This document shows, in pieces, positions 62,371 to 64,000 of a DNA stretch of 64,000 bases. Every line of letters starts with the position of its first letter. Position 1 is the first letter of the stretch. The DNA lies in contig NZ_JABJVM010000005.1 of assembly GCF_013820765.1 (NCBI RefSeq), forward strand, positions 62,001-126,000. The letters run 5' to 3'. The position numbers and the translations under genes were made by a program. Under the pieces are notes generated by a model, which worked only from the letters and a program-made list of their open reading frames with translations, had not been told where the DNA came from and did no database searches. The DNA is from Paenilisteria rustica. Lineage in GTDB: Bacteria > Bacillota > Bacilli > Lactobacillales > Listeriaceae.

Positions 62371-64000
62371 GCGATAACTTTGATTGATACGGATAATTCT
62401 GTTGTGTTACCGTCTTTGTCTGTTACTGTATAAACGACTGTGTAGTTACCTACTTTAGTCATGTCTACGTTGCTGCTCTTCACTTTTACGTCTGCTGTTA
62501 AGTCGCCATCTTCTTTATCTTTTGCTGTTACATCTGCTAATGGGTTAAATGTATCTCCCACGCGGAATGTTTGATCGTCAGCTGTGATAACTGGTTTTTC
62601 ATTTGATGCTACGATAACAATACCTGGGTTACCTTCAAGCCCATTGTCACCTTTTTGTGTTACAGAAATAACTGCGCCTTCTTTTTGTGCTGGAATTGTG
62701 ATTGAGAAGTCGCCGTTAGCATCTGTTGTACCAGTTACTTTTGAACCGTCTGGAAGTGTTACTGTGATGTCTTTGTTTGGCTCACCTTTACCAGTAAGGA
62801 CTGTGTCGCCTGCTTTGATAGAGTTAACATCTGGAGTTCCTGGTACTGATAGATCTTGTTGTACTTTTGTTGTTACGTTTGCACTGTCGTTTACACCGTT
62901 TGTTTGGTAGGTAACTACAGATTGATCTTTAGCAAGGTTAACACCTGCTGGTACGTCTACTGTCCAAGTACCATCTGGGGCAACTGTTGCTTTTGCAGTT
63001 GTTCCGTTAGGGAATGTTACAATAACGTCGTTTCCTGGAGTACCAGTACCGGTTACTGTCTTCGCGCCAACATAGATTGGTTTAACTACTGGACGATCGA
63101 TAGCACTTGAACCTTCAGTTGAAAGACGTGTGTAGTCGAATAGGCTAAATCCGTCTATTCCTGTTGCTGGACCACCATAGTAGTTTGTTGTAACGGTGCC
63201 GTTTTTGTATGCTAATGTTACACGACCTGCTTCAACATCCGTCCATGCAGTATTTGATGCTTTAGACCAGTCAGTTCCGTGGTTCCATGCCATTAGATTT
63301 TTTACGTTGTTGATTTCTACGCGTGTTTGGTTCGCTACTGTTGTAGAGCCATAACCTTTAACAATGTGGCCAGTTTTAGATGTTGCATTGTTGTTATTTT
63401 GACGGAAATCGATGAATTTAGGGCTATTAAGCACTAATTTCGAGTTCACTCCACCGCTTAAGTCGAATACTGATGTCGTTGTTGATGGGTAAAGTGATTC
63501 TACATACGCCATTGTGTCTTTGTTGAATGTTACTACACCATTTGCTTTTATTGCTGGTTTTGCTGTTTTTGAAGCAGCGCGGATGTTAGCTTTTGAACCG
63601 TTAGCGAACGTTACAGAACCGTATGTGTAGATACCATAGTCTGCTGCTGCAATTTTCAATGTTGAGTTTGTTCCTACGTTAAGTGCGGATGCTGCTGTTG
63701 CTTCTTGTCTAATTCCGTCTGTTCCAGATAGGTCGAAGCTTGAGTTAGCGCCAATATTAACTGCTGAACCGTAGAATGTGTGGATGGCATGGCTGTTTAG
63801 TGCTTTAATTACGACTGTATTATTTTCTCCGAAGTTCGTGTTTTTGTATGTGTAGATACCGTCATGATTATTAGCTACGATGTTCATGCTAACGTTTTTA
63901 CCAGTTGTTAAGCCTTCACCGCTTGTATTTGTTGTGTTGATACCGTCTACATAAGCTTTGATATCCACTATTGAATCGTCACCGAATACTACGCCACCAG
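60303..64000 (-). CDS. Giant secreted surface protein with Ig-like repeats (5' end outside the window)
   Basis: The frame is open to the window edge, so the start and signal peptide lie beyond 64000; about 1231 residues are visible. From the N-terminal side: a region of about 270 residues with short repeated strands (for example ANNHDGIYTYKN, SVNIGANSSFDLSGTDGI), probably a right-handed beta-helix; two bacterial Ig-like modules of the TGTGTPGNDVIVTFPNG type; a DUF5011/HYR-like module starting KPVITADDQTF; then eight tandem modules to the C-terminus. There is no LPXTG motif or membrane tail, so anchoring would depend on wall polymers or on the missing part. Role in adhesion is inference. Confidence 0.88.
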   Translation of the reverse strand, partial: GGVVFGDDSIVDIKAYVDGINTTNTSGEGLTTGKNVSMNIVANNHDGIYTYKNTNFGENNTVVIKALNSHAIHTFYGSAVNIGANSSFDLSGTDGIRQEATAASALNVGTNSTLKIAAADYGIYTYGSVTFANGSKANIRAASKTAKPAIKANGVVTFNKDTMAYVESLYPSTTTSVFDLSGGVNSKLVLNSPKFIDFRQNNNNATSKTGHIVKGYGSTTVANQTRVEINNVKNLMAWNHGTDWSKASNTAWTDVEAGRVTLAYKNGTVTTNYYGGPATGIDGFSLFDYTRLSTEGSSAIDRPVVKPIYVGAKTVTGTGTPGNDVIVTFPNGTTAKATVAPDGTWTVDVPAGVNLAKDQSVVTYQTNGVNDSANVTTKVQQDLSVPGTPDVNSIKAGDTVLTGKGEPNKDITVTLPDGSKVTGTTDANGDFSITIPAQKEGAVISVTQKGDNGLEGNPGIVIVASNEKPVITADDQTFRVGDTFNPLADVTAKDKEDGDLTADVKVKSSNVDMTKVGNYTVVYTVTDKDGNTTELSVSIKVIAATAGTITAGEFTIGTDNYVKGALTGDVAKAYLEVNGTQLTTINVAGSSYQYYAKNNILDPADKVFIVALDANGKVLQKTEVKVNAKATAGTITANDFTIGADSYVKGALTGDVTRAALEVNGTKLTTINVSGSSYQYYAKNNITKATDDVYIIGYDATGKELQRTKVNVIAATAGTISADDFTIGKDNYVKGALTGDVTRAALEVNGTQLTTINVSGSTYQYYAKNNITKPTDQVYIIGYDATGKVLQRTQVNVKAATVTAGTITPDKFVLGTDTYVKGTFTGDVAKVSLTVNGTVYQTINTPTSPFQYYAKANIKNVTDIVTVTAYDATGKVLDTKTVTVTTDKGQAGTVLADSYKLGKDSYVTGSYTGDVVKVALEVNGTELQKINVTGGTVKYYAKPQILSATDVVKLNGYNSAGVLVSSKTVVISTTDGTVTANPFVIGTDAYVTGTLTGDVTKVALKVNGVVKAAIPATAGSYQYYAKALITADTDVVEVIAYEATGAVLNTATVQVSKPAANVTKGTVTPNAYKIGTNTYVEGSYTGDVAKVALEVNGTEYSPIPATGGAIRYYAGSLIADGADVVKVNVYDAAGKLLDSKPVTINVATGTVVADAVKVGDGYLYGTATGDVYKVTLSVNGTVQTSVAFVQPDGTYKYYIKALNLQPTDVVEVIGLDNRGGQINTTPVTITQ

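Noticed and set aside
62584-63110. Plus-strand frames within the surface-protein gene
   Set aside because: They are antisense shadows of its repetitive, biased codon use.

Overview
The window looks like chromosomal DNA from a low-to-mid GC Firmicute of the Listeriaceae, most likely an environmental Listeria (sensu lato). The case rests on gene order and family resemblance. The runs pdxS-pdxT-pta-feoA-feoB and hemQ-anrA-anrB, with manA between them, match the lmo2101-lmo2115 neighbourhood of Listeria monocytogenes as I remember it. HemQ even keeps the residue numbering of the Listeria enzyme (Tyr147, Met149, Lys151, His174). I cannot name the species. I saw no rRNA, tRNA, CRISPR array, prophage or intact insertion sequence.

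Layout. 0-12.4 kb: pyridoxal phosphate synthase (pdxST), phosphotransacetylase, an rRNA pseudouridine synthase, a Fur-boxed ferrous iron operon (feoA-feoB-small Cys-rich membrane protein), a nitroreductase, mannose-6-phosphate isomerase, coproheme decarboxylase HemQ and a BceAB/AnrAB-type peptide-antibiotic resistance transporter with a BceR-type operator. 12.4-24 kb: small membrane and housekeeping genes (VanZ, DUF423, YwdI, Maa, DoxX, Cof hydrolase, pyridoxine kinase, DUF420, an LCP wall ligase, a flavin monooxygenase, a phosphatase, DUF975, GNAT). An AT-rich gap inside this stretch (13.9-14.7 kb) carries a candidate small RNA. 24-35.5 kb: two adjacent GntR regulators, CorA, two VOC-family proteins, a stand-alone Fis-type HTH protein, a Crp/Fnr regulator, a PhzF-like protein, a large lipoprotein resembling a glycoside hydrolase, and an amino-acid permease. 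35.7-45.7 kb: cardiolipin synthase, an AI-2E-type permease, a P-type cation ATPase overlapping L-lactate dehydrogenase, a class A beta-lactamase lipoprotein, and a DUF4956-VTC pair (putative polyphosphate polymerase).

46.5-60.2 kb is a long minus-strand run for a cell-surface glycopolymer. It encodes a DUF4352 lipoprotein, a UDP-ManNAc-type dehydrogenase, two GT4 glycosyltransferases, a coiled-coil protein, a CgeB-like glycosyltransferase, a double glycosyltransferase, an Asp2-like hydrolase, the TagG/TagH export ABC transporter and an NAD-dependent sugar epimerase. Several of these genes overlap by four bases. Upstream, running off the window edge, is a giant secreted protein with eight tandem Ig-like repeats. 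The set suggests sugar activation, cytoplasmic assembly and ABC export of a wall polymer. I regard the glycosyltransferase/coiled-coil/Asp2-like block as the best candidate for an undescribed system.

Non-coding structure worth attention: a 76-bp tandem duplication with decayed coding-like sequence (9.1-9.4 kb); an LhrC-like UCCC-loop small RNA candidate (14.45-14.56 kb, minus strand); and two diverged members of a large palindromic intergenic element (38.6 and 42.9 kb), the second with a local 69-bp tandem duplication.
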